Source: Carettochelys insculpta
Lineage: Eukaryota; Chordata; Testudines; Carettochelyidae
Assembly: GCF_033958435.1 (NCBI RefSeq)
Contig: NC_134138.1
Coordinates: forward strand, 24,272,598 to 24,336,597
Length of the DNA: 64,000 nucleotides
Direction: 5' to 3'
The position numbers and the translations under genes were made by a program. Positions 22,462-34,540 of the stretch are shown in pieces (the stretch's first letter is position 1; each line of letters starts with the position of its first letter). The notes below the pieces were generated by a model that made no database searches, was not told the origin of the DNA, and saw nothing but the letters and a program-made list of their open reading frames with translations.

Positions 22462-22720
22462 ATGGCAGGACAAACAGCAATGGGCTTAAATTGCAGCCAG
22501 GGAGGTTTAGTTGGACATAAGGAAAAACTTCCTGTGTGGGTTGTTAAGCACTGGAATAAATTGCCGAGGGAGGTTGTGGAATCTCCATCACTGGAGATAT
22601 TTAAGAGCAGATTAGATAGACATCTAGCAGGGATGGCCTAGATGGTGCTTGGTCCTGCCAGTAATGCAGGGGACTAAACTCAATGACCTCTCAAGGTCCC
22701 TTCCAGTTCTACTATTGTAT
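22462..22720 (+). mobile_element. CR1 LINE 3' fragment
   Basis: Collinear with the C-terminal ORF2 and 3' UTR of CR1: ttgcagccagggaggttta, ggaaaaacttcctgtg, tctccatcactggagatat, gatggtgcttggtcctgcc, tcaaggtcccttccagttct. It is 5'-truncated and the tail is degraded at tactattgtat. Used here as the local reference for the split copy at 18.9-20.4 kb. Confidence 0.85.
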
Positions 22721-23211
22721 AATGGGCTCCATTTTTTATTTCATTTAGAGTGCTGATTACAGGAAATGGGGCTGAAATTTCTGTATCTCTGCCATGTAAC
22801 CATCAAAGCCAGCACTAATTTTATGTATTATTGAGTTTTAAATGTATTCAGATTTAACTCATTACTTTGAAAATATTGTTTTTCTCTTTCTCTTTATCAC
22901 CTTGATACTTAATACAATTTGCCTGCTTGCTCATATGGAGCTCAAATCATAAAAAGATAAAAGCATGTACTGTATGTGCAAATTATATTAATTTTCTTTA
23001 ATATAACCAAAACTAGAGTCACATAAATGTTTGATTATCCACTCAACTCTTCTATGATAATAGAATGCAACGGGCTACATTTCTTGTTAAACAGGAGTCA
23101 TTCTCATAAGCAAGAGCAATAAGGATGAGATGACCTTCGTGGGGCCCACATAAGTTAGCCTCAATTCTGTATTTAAAAGAGAAAGGAAAAAAAATCTGTG
23201 AATTCCATTCT

Positions 23212-23325
23212 ATTAGTAGTAGAGTTGTGGTAGTGCTGGGAGTCCCAATCATAGAGCAGAACTCTGGTGTTCTAGGAACTGTACAAACAGGGAACAAAAA
23301 ATAGTCCCTTCTCACCTTCCTGGTA
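23212..23325 (+). mobile_element. Ancient amniote SINE/L3-like fragment
   Basis: Contains tcccaatcatagagcagaac, gttctaggaactgtacaaac and aatagtcccttct. This resembles an old amniote repeat body, also seen near 58.93 kb. Family name not certain. Confidence 0.45.
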
Positions 23326-24135
23326 ACCACATGCCCATTCTGGGACTATAATTTCTTCTTCGTGTCTAGAGCAAAACTTGAAACAAACCTACAGGTTGAA
23401 TCATAGCCCCAAAATATTAAATTGCCCTTTTTTTGGTTTGTTTGCTTTATAACCTATCCAATTCCTACATTTTTCACAAACAGAACTCAATAATGATCTT
23501 GATAGACACTTCAATAATTCACCTCACCACCCATTATCTTCTGATATCCCACTGAAATCAGTGGCACCTTAGGACATGTGAATATTTTCTGCTGTCAGAA
23601 AGACCCCAGTCTTTCAGAAGCACCAAGCACCTTGGAAGCTGCTGGATGGAAAGTCTTTGCATCTGTCAAGCTCTACTGATCCATAAAAGGAGCAGAATAG
23701 AGAGAAAGCAATGCAAGTGAAATGAAGATGAATGGAGGAGTGGTGGAGATGATCACCAAGGCATGGATCTAGAATCTCTGAAGACATGAATCTCAATAAT
23801 CTGAGCTAAATGGTCAGGTACATTAGCTGATAAGCAACAGCAGCCTTAAAACCTCAGCATTGTCTGGCTACTCAAAATAAACAGAGCTTCATTAATAGGA
23901 AGCTGCATTTCACAAACTCCCTCCTCATGGGAAGTCTTTAGTCCTGACCAGAAGTGTTCACCTCTAGGGCTGACAATATAGTTTGTTCTCCACCCTATTA
24001 GTCTTTGACTTCTTTGCTAATTCTGCCAACAACGTGCCACAATTTGTGATGTGGCCATCTGTCTGCTGGTGTATGACTGACGCCATTAACTCACATCACT
24101 GAAGTGTCAAACTTGGTTCGCAGTGAAATCAAATT
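23326..24135. other. No gene or clear repeat seen
   Basis: AT-rich unique-looking DNA. Confidence 0.45.
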
Positions 24136-24137
24136 AC

Positions 24138-24395
24138 AATCATAGAATCCTAGGGCTGGAAGGGACTTCAGGAGGCCATCAACTCCAGCCCAATGCCTAA
24201 AGCAGGAGCAACCCTAACTTAATCATCCCAGCCAGAACTTTGTCAAGCTGGGAGTTAGAAACCTCCAGGGATAGAGATTCTACCACCTCTCTAGGTAAAG
24301 CATTCCATTGCTTCACCACTGTCCTGGTGACATAGTTTTTCCTAATATCCAACTTACACCCCTTCCTCTGTAATTTGTTCTGCAACCCGTCACTA
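24138..24395 (-). mobile_element. CR1 LINE 3' fragment
   Basis: The plus strand reads catagaatcctagggctgga, agggacttcaggaggcc, ccagaactttgtcaagctgg, tctaccacctctctaggtaa. This is the reverse complement of the CR1 3' region. A short minus-strand frame preserves the C-terminal ORF2 motif KLDIRKNYVTRTVVKQWNAL. Confidence 0.85.
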
Positions 24396-24399
24396 CTGA

Positions 24400-25065
24400 G
24401 ACCAATTATTGACCTACAGGAAAAATCTCCCAGTGCTTAGTGCCCTTCCACTGAGTCATTCAGCTAACACATGCGGGTTGTCTTGTTTGTTAGCCCACAT
24501 GCTTCTGTCAGTGTGTTTTTTAAATGTTACACACAGGACTGGCTGCAGGTGGGAGAGAAGGAATGGAGTGCTTCATCTGGCTGATTGCACCAATCAAACA
24601 CTGCACCTGGAATTCCTAAGAAGATTTTTTCAAATGGATTTATCTTTGATCCTTTATTAATTTAAGCCAAACACTTTGCATTTCTTCATCAAATGTCAAG
24701 AGAAAACTGTGTTCCTTCAAAATGTCATCTGTGGTAGGTAAGAGAAGGAAGAAAGGATATGTTTGAAAAGTATAAGTCCTACAAAAAGTCTTCTATTAAT
24801 TGGCCTCAGGCAAATCAGCATTAGCAATATCTGTTCACCATCGGGAATTCTCTAATAAGACCCATGCAAGTCCAAGGAGAAAAACTTATCTCAGACTGTA
24901 AACTGAAAAATAAAAAACAAGCTGGCCACTGACATAACTACCTGGTCTTAACCTATGTGAGATCAGTGAGTAGAGTTACCTTTATGACTGTGGTTTGTCC
25001 AGGTTTTGTTCTTGTAACCATTTGGTGAATCATGGTAATTTTTCTTGGGAAGTCAGATGACTGTA
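24400..25065. other. No gene or clear repeat seen
   Basis: AT-rich unique-looking DNA. Confidence 0.45.
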
Positions 25066-25067
25066 GG

Positions 25068-25203
25068 TTGCACAGTGGTTGTAGCCACATTGATCCCATA
25101 TCACTAGAGGGATGAGGTGGGTGAGAACATTTTATTGGACCAAAATCTGCTGGCAAAGAAGACAAGCTTTCCTGATACACAGAGATCTTCCTCAGCTGTA
25201 AAT
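25068..25203 (-). mobile_element. Retroelement 3' tail, Penelope-like group (tentative)
   Basis: The plus strand reads ggttgtagccacattgatcc, gatgaggtgggtgagaac, ttttattggaccaaaatctg, gacaagctttcc, agagatcttcctcagctg. In reverse it has the layout gaggaagatctc...ggaaagctt...ccaataaaa shared with the tails at 33.5, 37.6 and 48.9 kb. I link these tails to Penelope-like elements from memory of the family layout, not from a visible reverse transcriptase. Confidence 0.5.
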
Positions 25204-25759
25204 TAAAACCTTGTCTCTTCCATCATCAGAATAAAAGATGTTCCTAAGTACCTGGAGAGCAATGTTCATTTCAGGGAAGATCTGGGAATACACACACATT
25301 TGAGAAGGAGAAGAACTTAGATATGTAAGAGAAGCCTCTGTTTACTAGCTGGAGCTGGGGTAGCCAATTATTTTTCTCAAGGTCCAAATTTCTAGGTCAA
25401 GGTACAGTGAATATCTAAACTCCAGAAAAACATATTTCACACTGCCTCTGGCCCTGTTCAGTAACCATATACAAAGCTGCGTAATATACCCCAGGGCCTA
25501 CTGCTTCTATGTTAGTGTATTAAATGAGAAGGAGAATCAAACCACTGCATAGCCTGCAAATAATTTTCAAGAAAGATGTAATAAATTATATCTGAGACTT
25601 TGAGAAAGTATATAGATAAAAAGTCAAATAGATGCAAATAGCAGCATTTAAAAACTTTCAGACAACTGTTTTAAGATCTGGATTTGTTCTGGGTTAACTT
25701 TGGTTTGATCAAAAAATTATTGACGTTGCATATAGCTAGAGGGATGGCTGTACTATTTG
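25204..25759. other. No gene or clear repeat seen
   Basis: AT-rich unique-looking DNA. Confidence 0.45.
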
Positions 25760-26680
25760 GGAGTATTTGGAGAGGTTATAAAGGGGGATGTGTGTAAAGG
25801 GAGGAGTACACAGAGAGTGCAGGGGTGCATGGGCTGAGCAGGTCTTTGGGGGTGCTGGTATGCTGTGTGTGTGTACTGAAGAAGTATTTGGGGGTGCTGG
25901 AAGGGATAATTAGTAGTTTGTGGGATGTGTGTGTGCACACTGGGTGAGAGAGCTGGGGTGTGCTGGAGGGGGAACCTTCAGCTTCACTCTCAAAGTGGAG
26001 GGCAGTGTCACTCCATCACAGTGACCAGGCAACTGGCTCAGGCTCAGGATGCAGCACATTCCTGAGGGTCTCTCACCCTCTCTCCAGGGCATGGAGATGG
26101 AGCCTGACTCTGTCACCCTTCCCAGCTGGGTGGCTGGGCCTTAGGGCGCCGGGGGCAGGGGTTGAAGGTTCTGGCAGAGAATGCAGTCTCTGGGTGGGGC
26201 TGTGGATAAGGGGTTTGGAGGTGCAGGAGAGGACTCTGGGCTGAGGTAGAACATTGCGGTACTGGAGTGAGGGCTTCAGCTGTGGGTGAGGGCTCTAGGG
26301 TTGGGCCAGGGATGAGCAATTTGCAATGCAGGAGGGGCTCAGGGTCGGGGCAGAGGGTTGGGTGCAGGCTCCAGGAGTGAGTTTGGGTGCAGGAGGAGAT
26401 TCCAGCCTGGAGAAGGGGGTTGGGGTGCAGGAGGGAGCTCAGGGTGCAATATCTCATGCCTGCAGGAGCTGCCCCCACTGCTCCCATTGGTTGCCGTTCC
26501 CAGCACTCAGGGCAGGGGGATAACACAGGGAGTTTCCCTGGCTGCCCATGTACCTACAGGCTGGGAGGACCTGGTGGCTCTTCCAGAAGCCAAGGGAGGT
26601 AGGAAGCCTGCCTCAGCCCTGGGCCCCCCACTCCCTCCACCACAGACCAGACATTTAACAGCCTGATGAGTGATGCCAAC
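25760..26680. repeat. G-rich degenerate repeat block
   Basis: Long purine-rich DNA with recurring gtgcaggag, gggctc and gggttgg words (densest at 26.17-26.45 kb). It resembles the block at 5.3-5.6 kb and the complement of 41.4-41.6 kb. The open frames on both strands follow from the composition. Probably the interior of a non-autonomous hAT-like element; its termini were not found. Confidence 0.45.
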
Positions 26681-27149
26681 CAGAGCCAGCAGGTTCCCTT
26701 TTCAAGCAGTTGTTCTGGTCAAAAGCTGGATGTATGGTAGCCCAACATACATGGTGGGCCAGGCATCCCACCTCCCCACAGCCCCCAGATCCACCCCCAG
26801 CTCCCCACCCATGCCATCTAGCAAGGCCCCTGACATCTCAGGCACCAAGCCCAGGTGCCAGCACCTCCTCATTTGCCCACATGGCCCACTCTTCCCCCAG
26901 CCTGCGCTTCTTCTGGGCGGTAAAGGATCGAGCTGGTGGGGATGCAGCTATAGAAGCTGCTGTGTGGGGACACACTGCACCCCACAACCCAGACCAGCTA
27001 CCCACTCCCTGCTCAGGGAGCCCAGTGCTGGGAAGCAAGCATGGATCTGCACAACTCCAGCTCTGGGTCAGCTTCAGCCCATTGGACCTTTGTGGCCCAC
27101 TCATAATTGTCTGGCTGTCCAGATTCAGCCTGTGACCTACCTCTTGACT

Positions 27150-27485
27150 ACCCGTGAATCAGAGCGGGATACTGCGGATTATGTGGCACTAGGAAGAAGG
27201 GTCAAAGAATGTAGAGCGCAAGTGGTGTTCTTGTCCATCCTTCCTGTCGAAGGGAAAGGGCTAGGTAGGGACCATCGCACTGAGGAAGTAAATGCGTGGT
27301 TATGGTGGTGTCAGAGACAGGGCTTTGGATTCTTTGATCATGGGACACTGTTTGGATTCTTTGATTATGGAACACTGTTCCGGGCACAAGGATTATTGGG
27401 AAGAGATGGGGTCCACCTAACCAAGAAAGGAAGGAGAATTTTTGCAAATAGGCTTGCAAACTTAGTGAGGAGAGCTTTCAACTAG
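27150..27485 (+). pseudogene. CR1 ORF1 C-terminal esterase-like domain
   Basis: The translated stretch ends with the block GLLGRDGVHLTKKGR, carrying the D-x-V-H spacing of the last catalytic motif of SGNH/GDSL-type esterases. Some CR1 ORF1 proteins are known to contain such a domain. Upstream lie ALGRRVKECRAQVVFLSILP and EVNAWLWW, also typical of this ORF1. A 27-bp unit is tandemly duplicated (27327-27353 and 27354-27380), adding nine codons beside the motif. The open frame extends upstream to 26670, but that part belongs to the G-rich and flanking DNA, not to ORF1. The N-terminal half of ORF1 is absent. Confidence 0.75.
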
Positions 27486-27622
27486 GTTCACTGGGGGCCA
27501 GTGACCAAAACCCTGAGGGGAGAAAGGAACTTGGAGGCTGGGAAGAATTGCAAAGAGGAATGTACAACAAAAGTAGACCCCTGGTTTGAGTAGAGAGGGC
27601 AGGGAGATCGACTGGTTATCTA

Positions 27623-28890
27623 AGGTGTTTGTACACCAGTGCCAGAAGCCTGGGTAACACGCAGGAGGAATTAGAAGCCCTGGCCCAGTCCAAGAACTAT
27701 GACTTGATTGGGATAACAGAGACTTGGTGGGATGACTCACATGACTGGAGCGCTGTAATGAAATGGTATAAACTGTGCAGGAAGAGCAAGCAAGGGAGAA
27801 AAGGAGGAGGAGCTGCACTGTATGTAAGAGAGCACTATGATTGCTTGGAACTCCAGTACATAGAAGGAGAAAAGCCTGTTGAGAATCTATGGGTCAAGCT
27901 TAGTAGTGCAGGCAGCACTGGAGATGTGGTGGTTGGTGTCTGCTACAGGCCACCAAATCAGGATGATAAGGTAGATGAGGGGTTTTTTGGATAACTGAGA
28001 GAAGTTTCCAGATCGCAGGCTCTCATTATCATGGGGGGGCTTTAATTACCCTGACAGCTGTTGGGAGACTAATATGGCAGTACACAAGCAGTCCAGGAAG
28101 TTTCTGGAGAATGTTGGGGATCACTTCTTGGTACAAGTGATGAAGGACCCGACCAAAGGTTGTGCACAGCTTGACCTGCTGCTTACAAACAGGGAGGAAG
28201 TAACAGGGAAGGTAGAGGTGGGTGACAACCTGGGAACCAGTGATCATGAAATGGTAGACTTCAGGATCCTGACCAAAGGAGAGAAAGAGAGCAGTAAATT
28301 ACACACCTTGGACTTCAGAAAAGCAGACTTTGACTCCTTCCAGAACCTGATGGGCAGAATTCCCTGGGATGCTACCATGAAGGGAAAAGGAGTCCAGGAA
28401 AACTGGCAGTATTTTAAGGAAGCCCTATTGAAGATGCAGAAAGAAACCATCCCAATGAGCAGCAAGAGAAGTAAATATGGTAGGAGACCAGACTGGCTTA
28501 TTGGGGAAATCCTTGGAAAACTTAGGCACAAAAAGGGAAACTGACAAAAAGTGGAAACTTGAACAGATGTCTAGGGAGGGATATAAATGTATAGCTCGAG
28601 AATGCAGGGCAGTTATCAGAAAGGTGAAAGTGCAACTGGAATCGCGACTTGCGAGGAATGTGAAGGATAACAAGAAAAGTTTCTACAGGCATGCTAGCAA
28701 GAAGAAGGTGGTCAGAGAGGGTGTGGGGCCCCTACTGGATGAAGGAGGTAACCCAGTGACAGATGATGCAGGGAAAGCTGAAGCACTTAATGCTTTCTTT
28801 GCCTCTGTCTTCACAGACAAGGACAGCTCCCAGACTAATGCGATAAGTGATGCGATGTGGGATGCAGTCGTGGAGATCAGGAGAGATCCC
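27623..28890 (+). pseudogene. CR1 ORF2, endonuclease and linker part
   Basis: Endonuclease motifs are readable: ITETWWDDSH near the start (catalytic E), GVCYRPPNQ, a degraded GDFN-type motif read as GGFNYPDSCW after the frame change, LDLLLTN, and GTSDHEMV with the catalytic aspartate-histidine pair. Damage: an in-frame TAA at 27992-27994, a frame change at a run of seven G (28033-28039), another frame change between about 28500 and 28545, and an abrupt join near 28845-28890. At that join the linker after a DKDSSQ-like block runs into a GEIPDDWKK block. Compared with the family this loses the start of the RT domain, roughly 80-100 residues (estimate from family layout). Confidence 0.8.
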
Positions 28891-30232
28891 GGATGATTGG
28901 AAAAAGGCAAATGTAGTGCCCATCTTTAAAAAAGGGAAGAAGGATGATCCAGGGAACTATAGGCTGGTCAGTCTTACATCAGTCCCTGGAAAAATCATGG
29001 AAGGGCTCCTCAAGGAAGTCATTTTGAGGCACTTGGAAGAGGGGCAAGTGATCAGGAATAGTCAGCATGGATTAATGAAGGGCAAGTCATGCCTGACCAA
29101 TCTGATTAGTTTCTGTGATGAGATAACTGGCTCTGTGGATAGGGGAAAATCAATGGATGTGATTTATCTTGACTTTAGCAAAGCTTTTGATACGGTCTCC
29201 CACAATACTCTTGTCAGCAAGTTAAAGGAATGTGGATTGGATAAATGGACGGTAAGATGGATAGAAAGCTGGCTAGAAGGTTGAGCCCAGTGGGTAGTGA
29301 TCAATGACTCAATGTCAGGATGGTGGTCGGTTTCTAGTGGAGTGCTCCAAGGTTCAGTTCTGGGTCCTGTTCTGTTCAACATATTTATCAATGGCCTGGA
29401 TGAGGGGTTGGATTGCACCCTCAGCAAGTTTGTGGATGACACTAAGCTAGGGGGAGAGGTAGTTATGCTGGAGGGTAGGGACAGGGTCCAGAGTGACTTA
29501 GACAAATTGGAAGACTGGGCTGCAAGAAATCTGATGAGGTTCAATAAGGACAAGTGCAGAGTCCTGCACTTGGGCCAGAAGAATCCCAAGCATTGTTACA
29601 GGCTGGGGTCTGACTCGCTTTGTAGTAGTTCTGCAGAAAAGGACCTGGGAGCTGTAATGGATGAGAAGCTGGACATGAGTCAACAGTGTGTCATTGTAGC
29701 CAAGAAGGCTAATGGCACATTAGATTGCATCAAAAGGAGCGCTGCCAGTAGATCCAGAGAAGTGATTATTCCTCTTTATTTGGCTTTGATGAGGCCGCAT
29801 CTGGAGTACTGTGTCCAGTTCTGGGCCTCCAGTTATAGGAAGGATGTGGACACACTGGAGAGGGTCCAGCAGAGGGTGACCAAAGTAATTAGGGGGCTGG
29901 AGCATATGACCTATGAAGAAAGGTTGGGGGAATTGGGTCAGTTTAGTCTGCAGAAGAGAAGACTGAGGGGGGACTTGATAACAGCCTTCAGCTTACTGAA
30001 GGGAGGTTGCAAAGAGGCTGGAGAGAGGCTGTTCACAGTGGTCACAGATAGCAAAACACGGAACAATGGTCTCGAGTTATGGTTGGGAAGGTCCAGGTTG
30101 AACATTAGGAAAAACTTTTGCACTCGGAGGGTGGTGAAGCATTGGAGTGGTCTACCCAGGGAAGTAGTGGAGTCTGCATCCCTGGAGGTATTTAAGTCTC
30201 ACCTCAACAAAGCCCTGGCTGGGCTGATCTGA
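28890..30232 (+). pseudogene. CR1 ORF2, reverse transcriptase and C-terminal part
   Basis: RT motifs appear in order and in one frame: DDWKKANVVPIFKKG, YLDFSKAFDTVSHN (motif A, catalytic D), GVLQGSVLGPVLFNIFI (motif B), KFVDDTKLGG (motif C; FVDD in place of the common FADD). The C-terminal region has RPHLEYCVQFWA, ERVQQRVTKVIRGLEH and SRLNIRKNFCTRRVVKHW. A single TGA at 29282-29284 interrupts the frame between motifs A and B. Otherwise the last 311 codons are open, so decay is moderate. No function is expected. Confidence 0.9.
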
Positions 30233-30451
30233 TGGGTTTGGTCCTGCCTAGGGCAGGGGGCTGGACTTGATGGCTTTTTTAGGTCTCTTCCAACTCTACC
30301 GCTTTATGATTCTATGATTCTACTTCTGTGCTGCTGAGGGTTACACATGTGCCTTCAGAGCTGAGTTCCCAGCCAACAGTCACTGTTCTCCAGTTGCCCA
30401 GCACTGCCACTAGCAGTGCAGACATAAGGATAGCAACACCACAAACACTAT

Positions 30452-31255
30452 GTCACAAGGCCTTTTCCCCACTGCTGTCCTTGTGCAAGAATTAAAGGCA
30501 GGCCCAGGGAGGCTGTGCCACACACAGCCAATAGGAGGGAGGATCAGAAGACAGCCAATAGGGAGATGGAGTGAAGAGCAGCCAGTCAGAGCTGAGGAAG
30601 CCCTGTATAAAAGGAGCAGAGGGCTGAAGTAGTTCAGCTCCCTCAAGGGGGCAGGAGCTGGGTTAAGCAGGACAGGGAAGCCATTAGCACCATGCAAAGT
30701 GCTATCCTGGGCGGTTTGGGGATGACTATAGATCAGCACCTTGAGGGAAGGTGGAGGGGGCTACAATGGGGAGATAGGGAGGTGGTCCAGGAAAGATCGA
30801 GAAGGGGAGATGGAGTGTGCCTCTAGAGGGTCCCTGGCTTGGGGCCCACAGTAGTGTGGGGGTGGGTCTGGGCTCACCTCTTCTCCCCACACTTGCCAAG
30901 AATGAGAGCTGCCAAGTGAGACCATAGTTGGCCCCTGGAGCACGTGGCTAGGGTAATGATTGCAATAGGCCACTGAGGCAATTGATAGTACTGTGGATTG
31001 GAAGGAGGGAGAGACAACAGAGCATAGCACAGCCAGACAGCAGTGCCCAGAAGGGGGATGCTGCAGCCCTGGGAGAGATGCAAGACCAGAAGTCAAGTGA
31101 TGACAATGGGACACCACCAGAGCAGGGTGCCCTACATGAGGCCAGAGCAAGTTCCTAGGACAGTCAGTGGGCGACGCCACAGGGATGGGTACACCTTGTC
31201 ACACACCCCTACAATAAACTTGTGACTCTCCCCCATACTCAGTTTTTGGTCAGGG
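30452..31255 (+). mobile_element. LTR-like segment (promoter and polyadenylation signal)
   Basis: Has repeated agccaatagggag-type words (30526-30570), a TATA-like tgtataaaagg at 30603, and acaataaac at about 31208. This is the order of an LTR with R-U5. TG at the proposed start and CA at the proposed end exist, but I find no convincing target duplication. It could also be another promoter-bearing repeat. A similar CCAAT/TATA arrangement is seen at 53.2-53.3 kb. Confidence 0.35.
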
Positions 31256-32375
31256 CCCCCCACAATCACAAAACTCTGGAATTTCAGATTTAAATAGCCA
31301 AAATCTTGAAATTTACAATTTTTAAAATGTGATGACCATGATGTGAACCAAAATTGACCATCAATTTGCTTGGGATCTACTTATGCGCCATTGAAAATGC
31401 CAGTTTTAATTCTTATTTTTCCCTTAAGCTGTATGGTGGAATAGGTAACAGATTTCACCCCATTAAATGGTAACGATGTCTGAAGTTTAGGTAAGACACT
31501 ATTTCAGCATTTTCCATGCCATTTCACTATGAAAGTCCTTTCATGTTAATGGAAATCTTTCACATGGCTTTAACAATGTACCCCTCATTATCCTGAACAT
31601 ATCTAAGAGCAGTGAAATTTGCACACTATGGATTATTTGACTCCAAAGAATGGGAACAAATTCACTGAAAAATGTTTCTTAAAACACAGTGCTGCATCTG
31701 AATAATCTTTATTTCCATTATTGCAGAGCATTGCATTTGCAGTAGTAGAGAGGTGCATTTTGCACTGTAGTTAGTCGCTGCTATCAGCTACAATATGTTC
31801 TACTCTAAAAGCAAGCAAGAACTCTCATTTGTTTGAAACCCAATTTAAGTAATGGAATCTTATTATCCGTTCCAAAAACTTACCAAAATCTATTGCAACA
31901 AGAGACTGTTTCAAGGAGGAATTATGGATAGCAGGCCTTTGGTGGGTGGTTGTATTTCCCATCTGTGAATTCCTGTTGCTGTGCATAATTAGGAAGTATT
32001 TACATATGCTCTTGCATCTCACTCTTCAGGGGCACACTGAGCAAGTCAAGCTATGGTATCATAAATTATATTCTAAAAGCACATGGAGCTACTTGCTCAG
32101 TTAAAACTTACAGTTATGCACAATTAGAGCTGCCGGTATAAAATACTGTTTATTCCTCTAACAACTTATCAAGTTCTTTATATTGCACAGCAATTCAAAT
32201 GAGAGGCCTTTTGAAATGTGTTAGTAATAAGCATTTCTATGCTTTATTTCCCAGGTGGCTCATCCATTCTGTGTGTGAGCACAGCTTCTAACCCTTGTGC
32301 ATACACTGCATACACTTTTAATTTTCCTCCCTTAGTTGGATTTCTGTTATAATAATGATAATCATGGGCACTTCA
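31256..32375. other. No gene or clear repeat seen
   Basis: AT-rich unique-looking DNA. Confidence 0.45.
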
Positions 32376-32379
32376 ACAG

Positions 32380-32530
32380 TATTCTTTCCTTACAGGATCT
32401 CAAAACACTTCCCATGCATTCATCATGTCAGGAAGCATCATAAAGCTCCACTGAGATATTGTTACCCTCATTTTCTTTAGGGAAGAGACTGAAGCAGAGA
32501 AAGAGTCAGGTCAAGATATTCCAAAGTTCC
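32380..32530 (+). mobile_element. Ancient MIR/L3-like fragment
   Basis: Reads catcataaagctccactgag, gttaccctcattttctttag, gaagagactgaagcagagaa, agagtcaggtcaag. This is the familiar order of an ancient amniote SINE or L3-type tail (counting cells, 'gaaactgaggcacagagag'-like). Strongly degraded. Confidence 0.45.
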
Positions 32531-33494
32531 CAGGAACTTGTTTCCATTTTGATATTTTTATTGTCCAGCTCAACACCTGTAGCTTGATTTGTTTTCAGTG
32601 CCGTCACAACTCCACGGCAACACTCTGAACCTCAGGGTCTAGGGATCTCAAATCAGGCACCCATTGCTGGAGGCGCCCCAAAAAGTTGACACTTTTTGCA
32701 ATTTTTGCCTAATGTGACTTGCTCACGTCAAGTAAGTCATTGGCAGAAGCGAGTACAAAAGCCTAGAGTCTTGATAACCAATACCATGCTTTTGTGGGAC
32801 ACAGTCTCTTCTTCTTCAAAAAAAAAAGCACCACTTTTGTAAAACACTTTTAAAATGCCTTCTACAGCAGCTCTGAGAACAGCAAGTTCTGAAGTACAAA
32901 CTGTGGCATGCTGGGAGAACTTCCTGGTTCCTGACAGAATGTGCCCTCTGCTCCCACTCCAGCCAGATGTCTCATCACTGACTGAGCTGGGAGCTCATAG
33001 CCAGCCAGCAGGAAGCAGGCTGCTGTATAGTAATCTTGTTCTATATTCCTTGCATAATAAAGCCTGGTCTGGGTGATTTGTCTGAGTGGGGCTGGACACA
33101 GATGAACACACAATTCAGAGCACACAAAGGAGCCTCGGAACCAATCTTCCAAAGCTGTTTAAGAACTCACAAGGCTTTGCCAGTCTTTAACACTCACTCT
33201 GGGCCAGTGAACAGGAAGGGGTGTGTGAAATATATAATAAGCATGCATGGAACCGTCATCACATCCCCCTGACAATTGCGCATTTCCTGTACTTCCATGG
33301 CTTGTTAGAACATCACATAGTACAGAATGGGACAACTGCCGGATTCAAATCTAGTTTTCCATCTTTGTTTCCTGCAAGTGGCTTTTTCTGAAATTTTTGT
33401 TAAACATTTTGCTATGCCACTGGCAGTTAAACACACATATTGTCACAGGTTACTGTCCTGACTGGGGCTGGATGAGGGAGACGATGCTGAAAAG

Positions 33495-33600
33495 ATTGGG
33501 ACTTTCTGGTCTTACCCATGAAAGCTCATCACCTAATAAATTTCCTAGTCTTTAAGGTGCTACAGGACTGCTTGTTATTCAGGCAGCTTCAGCCTAACAC
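33495..33600 (+). mobile_element. Retroelement 3' tail, Penelope-like group (tentative)
   Basis: ccatgaaagctcatcaccta, ataaatttcctagtcttta and aggtgctacaggactgctt match the tails at 37.6 kb and 48.9 kb. Only the last about 100 bp are present. Confidence 0.6.
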
Positions 33601-33729
33601 TGCTGGCCCTCATTTGAGAAGCGCCGTATGGAATAGTAAAAGCTGCAGATGACACAAATGAGCTTGCCAGAAAGGGATAGGGTTACATGAAGAATTAAGC
33701 AGACCTAGCAAAGCTAAATTAAATATGGT

Positions 33730-34540
33730 TAAATATTGGTGGACAAAATTTATATAATCTTCGATATGCTGATGATACAGTTTTAATTGCAGAAAATGAA
33801 AGGCAACTGCAAGAATTAGTCAACACAGTTAATAGGGAAAGTGAGCTGAAGGGACTTAAGGTAAACCTTGCAAAAACGGAATCAATGCTAATAACTGAAA
33901 GCAAAGTTATGCCAAGGTGCGACATAAGCATGAACAGGATAGTTATATGTCAGGTGACTAAATTTAAATACTTGGGGTATTATATCACATCAGATGCTAG
34001 ATGTACAACGGAAGTTAAATGCAGAATTGCACAAGCAAAGTCTGCAGTCCAGAGAATGAGGAGTATCCTCACTAACAAGTCGTTATCATTAGAAGTTAGG
34101 AAAAGGGTTTTGCAATGTTATATTGAGCCAATATTCTTATACGGGTCTGAAGCATGAACAATCCGCAAGCAAGCTGAGAAGTCCATTGAAGCCACAGAAA
34201 CGTGGTTTTTAAAAAGGATGTTCCATATTCCATGGACAGCTAAGAGGATGAATGAGTTTGGTTTGATAGAAGCACAGTGTAGGAGATCGTTGCTAGTGAG
34301 AACAAAGACAAGGCAAGCAAAATTTATAGGACATGTAATGAAGAAATTAGGACTTGAACACCTAGTAATGATGGGGAAATTAGATAGTAAATGGGGTAGG
34401 GGTAGGCAGCAAGAGAAATTATGGGATAGTATTACTTCCTGGTTACAGTGCGGAAGCACTGTGAAAATGCTAGAAAGCATTCAGAATAGACAAGGGTGGA
34501 GGGCCACAACCGTCTACACCAGTTGGCCTGGCACTTAAGA
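33730..34540 (+). pseudogene. RTE-type LINE reverse transcriptase fragment
   Basis: One plus-strand frame covers RT motif C to the ORF end. The catalytic box is NLRYADDTVLIAEN (YADD at 33765-33776), followed by GLKVNLAKTESM, FKYLGYYIT, FLYGSEA, RMFHIPWTAKRMNEF and FIGHVMKK. The order matches the C-terminal half of BovB/RTE-type ORF2 proteins. The frame is interrupted once by a TGA at 34155-34157 and ends at 34536-34538. It is 5'-truncated just before motif C. The rest is well preserved, so insertion is fairly recent or the copy is lightly decayed. Confidence 0.75.

Larger units (their letters stand above)
27150..30322 (+). mobile_element. CR1 LINE, long but dead copy
   Basis: Runs from the C-terminal part of ORF1 through ORF2 to the diagnostic CR1 3' end (about 30300-30322: atgattctatgattct). 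The order is an ORF1 esterase-type remnant (27150-27485), a spacer, an APE-type endonuclease (27623-28300), a linker, a reverse transcriptase (28890-29460), a C-terminal region to 30232, and a short 3' UTR. It is truncated at the 5' end and disabled by a nonsense codon, frameshifts, an internal deletion and a second stop. The 3' end contains ggctggacttgatggc and ttccaactctaccgc. Confidence 0.9.

Noticed and set aside
26670..27120. N-terminal half of a 271-codon frame read as a novel protein
   Set aside because: Only the last about 110 codons match CR1 ORF1. The upstream part is flanking DNA that happens to be open.
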